Shown: piece by piece, positions 33,925 through 34,909 of the stretch
How the letters are laid out: the number at the start of each line of letters is the position of its first letter
How positions within the stretch are numbered: the stretch's first letter is position 1
NCBI GenBank assembly: GCA_900290375.1
Contig: OMOF01000434.1
Coordinates: forward strand, 4,690-39,598
DNA length: 34,909 nt
Direction of reading: 5' to 3'
Source: Candidatus Desulfosporosinus infrequens
GTDB taxonomy: Bacteria > Bacillota > Desulfitobacteriia > Desulfitobacteriales > Desulfitobacteriaceae
Notes under the pieces: generated by a model
Told to the model about the DNA's origin: nothing
Seen by the model: only the letters and a program-made list of their open reading frames with translations
Database searches by the model: none
Translations under genes and position numbers: made by a program

Positions 33925-34614
33925 CTACTCTTTTTGAGAAATCAGACTATTTAGTTCTTTAAAGGCTTCCTTAACACCGCCTACTGCCTGTATCAACCCA
34001 GCTTCAACAGCTTCTTGTCCAATAAGGATTGTTCCGATATCTTGGGCTAACTCTCCAGTTTGAAACATAAATTTTTCTAATTTTGCTTTGTTAATTTGCG
34101 AATGTGAATAAATGAATTGATCAATCCGTTCTTGCATTTTCCGTAAATAATCGAACTGTTGATGTCCATTGATGACTAGACCAGTGTAACGAATTGGATG
34201 GATAGTCATCGTCCCAGTAGGCGCGATTAAGCTTTTCATACAACTGACTGCAATTGGAATCCCAATACTATGACCACCGCCAAGGACTAGTGAGACCGAC
34301 GGCTTACTTATACTACATAGCATTTCGGCAATCGCCAAGCCTGCTTCAACATCTCCACCAGCAGTATTTAAAATGACTAAAATCCCTTCCACTTTAGGGT
34401 TTTGCTCAACCGCCAGCAGTTGTGGAATAACATGCTCATATTTGGTCGTCTTGGATTGAGCAGGTAAAATTTGATGACCCTCAATCTGACCAATAATGGA
34501 TAAACAATAAATCCGTTCCGTCACATCAGGAATTTGAATCTGCCCTACTTCTTTCAAATCGGACAAGGGAGCATCTTTGTTTTCTTCAGGACAAGTCGTT
34601 TCATCAGAATGCAC
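33925..34614 (-). CDS. tepA: TepA/ClpP-like serine protease
   Basis: 229 aa. A ClpP/crotonase-fold serine peptidase: oxyanion strand NTAGGDVEAGLAIAE, nucleophile Ser116 in GGGHSIG, catalytic His139 in MTIHPI. TepA of Bacillus (YmfB) is a cytoplasmic protease linked to protein translocation and spore proteins. The start is GTG 34614, 8 nt after AAGGAGG; the TTG at 34632 lies before that motif. It lies upstream of spoIIIE as in Bacillus. A partial relict of its 3' end follows downstream. Upstream 34615-34812 has no recognised gene. Confidence 0.92.
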   Translation of the reverse strand: MHSDETTCPEENKDAPLSDLKEVGQIQIPDVTERIYCLSIIGQIEGHQILPAQSKTTKYEHVIPQLLAVEQNPKVEGILVILNTAGGDVEAGLAIAEMLCSISKPSVSLVLGGGHSIGIPIAVSCMKSLIAPTGTMTIHPIRYTGLVINGHQQFDYLRKMQERIDQFIYSHSQINKAKLEKFMFQTGELAQDIGTILIGQEAVEAGLIQAVGGVKEAFKELNSLISQKE

Positions 34615-34814
34615 CAGCGAAACCTCCTTCAATAATAAGCCGAGAACCCCAATCTGTTAACCCTTTCTTAAAAGGTCATTCTGAATTCAAATATGTATAA
34701 GAGGTTCACTTTTATTATGGATGTTTAGCACGAAAATCATACAATTTAAAGTCCAAGAACTCAGATTTAAATATATTAAGGCTTTTTTAAACAATTTCCT
34801 CACACTCATAGCAA

Positions 34815-34844
34815 AAAAGACTACCTCGTTAGAGATAGTCTTTT
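34815..34844 (-). terminator. Intrinsic terminator of the rRNA operon
   Basis: AAAAGACTACCTC (34815-34827) and GAGATAGTCTTTT (34832-34844) pair with one wobble. A run of six T follows on the minus strand. It lies about 10 bases after the 5S 3' end. Confidence 0.88.
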
Positions 34845-34854
34845 CGTTTGTTTA

Positions 34855-34909
34855 CCTGGCGATGACCTGCTTTGCCAGGGGCTTGCGCCCCAAGTATCAT
34901 CGGCCCTGG
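34855..34909 (-). rRNA. rrf: 5S ribosomal RNA, 3' part (cut by window edge)
   Basis: The minus strand reads GCCGATGATACTTGGGGC then GCAAGCCCC and later AGCAGGTCATCGCCAGG. These are the loop E, helix IV and closing-stem sequences of bacterial 5S rRNA. About 55 of roughly 117 bases are inside the window. The 16S and 23S genes should lie to the right. Confidence 0.93.

Overview
The window looks like chromosomal DNA of an endospore-forming, probably anaerobic Firmicute of the Desulfosporosinus/Desulfitobacterium type (class Clostridia). This is inferred from RNase Y, SpoVS, a SpoIIIE/FtsK translocase and TepA lying together, from a tRNA 2-selenouridine synthase, from strong AGGAGG-type ribosome binding sites, and from many GTG and TTG starts. 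No 16S sequence or database search was available. Almost all genes are on the minus strand. The exceptions are a histidine kinase, an HD-domain gene and a zinc-ribbon-like gene.

Layout. Positions 1-6.4 kb hold the end of a GNAT acetyltransferase, a PAS/histidine kinase (+), an unrecognised 411-aa protein, a DmpA/P1-type peptidase, uppP, a tetR-type regulator and a small membrane protein. Positions 6.5-11.4 kb hold guaB, an HD-domain gene (+), a coiled-coil protein, a PHP-domain phosphoesterase, an M19 dipeptidase and spoVS. Positions 11.5-19.7 kb hold ymdB, an unknown 167-aa gene, rny, recA-recX and cinA with a DEAD-box helicase. Positions 19.8-24.8 kb hold a compact FtsH-like membrane protease with a small membrane partner, rimO-pgsA and phoU. 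Positions 25-34.6 kb hold a zinc-ribbon-like gene (+), a YgiQ-type radical SAM protein with a long repetitive tail, yajQ, a rodZ-like gene, mnmH, spoIIIE/ftsK and tepA. The window ends in the 3' end of a 5S rRNA gene (minus strand) with its terminator, so an rRNA operon lies just beyond the right edge.

Read in transcription direction, tepA-spoIIIE-rodZ-pgsA-cinA-recA-rny-ymdB-spoVS is the conserved Bacillus-type order, interrupted here by mnmH, yajQ, ygiQ, phoU, rimO, the FtsH-like pair and the helicase. The main themes are DNA segregation and repair (SpoIIIE, RecA, RecX), RNA turnover (RNase Y, YmdB, DEAD-box, PHP enzyme), envelope synthesis (UppP, PgsA, RodZ) and sporulation (SpoVS, SpoIIIE).

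The less ordinary signals are: (1) a family of short dispersed repeats with inverted arms that begin at, or a few bases after, the stop codons of guaB, the PHP gene and rodZ; (2) GTAGGGG...CCCCTAC palindromes, also at stop codons; (3) a roughly 215-nt leader in front of rny ending in an intrinsic terminator; (4) an uppP terminator whose 3' arm is the ribosome binding site of the next gene; (5) a minimal FtsH-type protease lacking the extracytoplasmic domain, paired with a secreted-domain membrane protein; (6) a roughly 290-residue basic repeat tail on YgiQ; (7) a relict copy of the tepA 3' end beside tepA. Where the first in-frame start codon lay inside the Shine-Dalgarno sequence, starts were moved to the codon that sequence supports.
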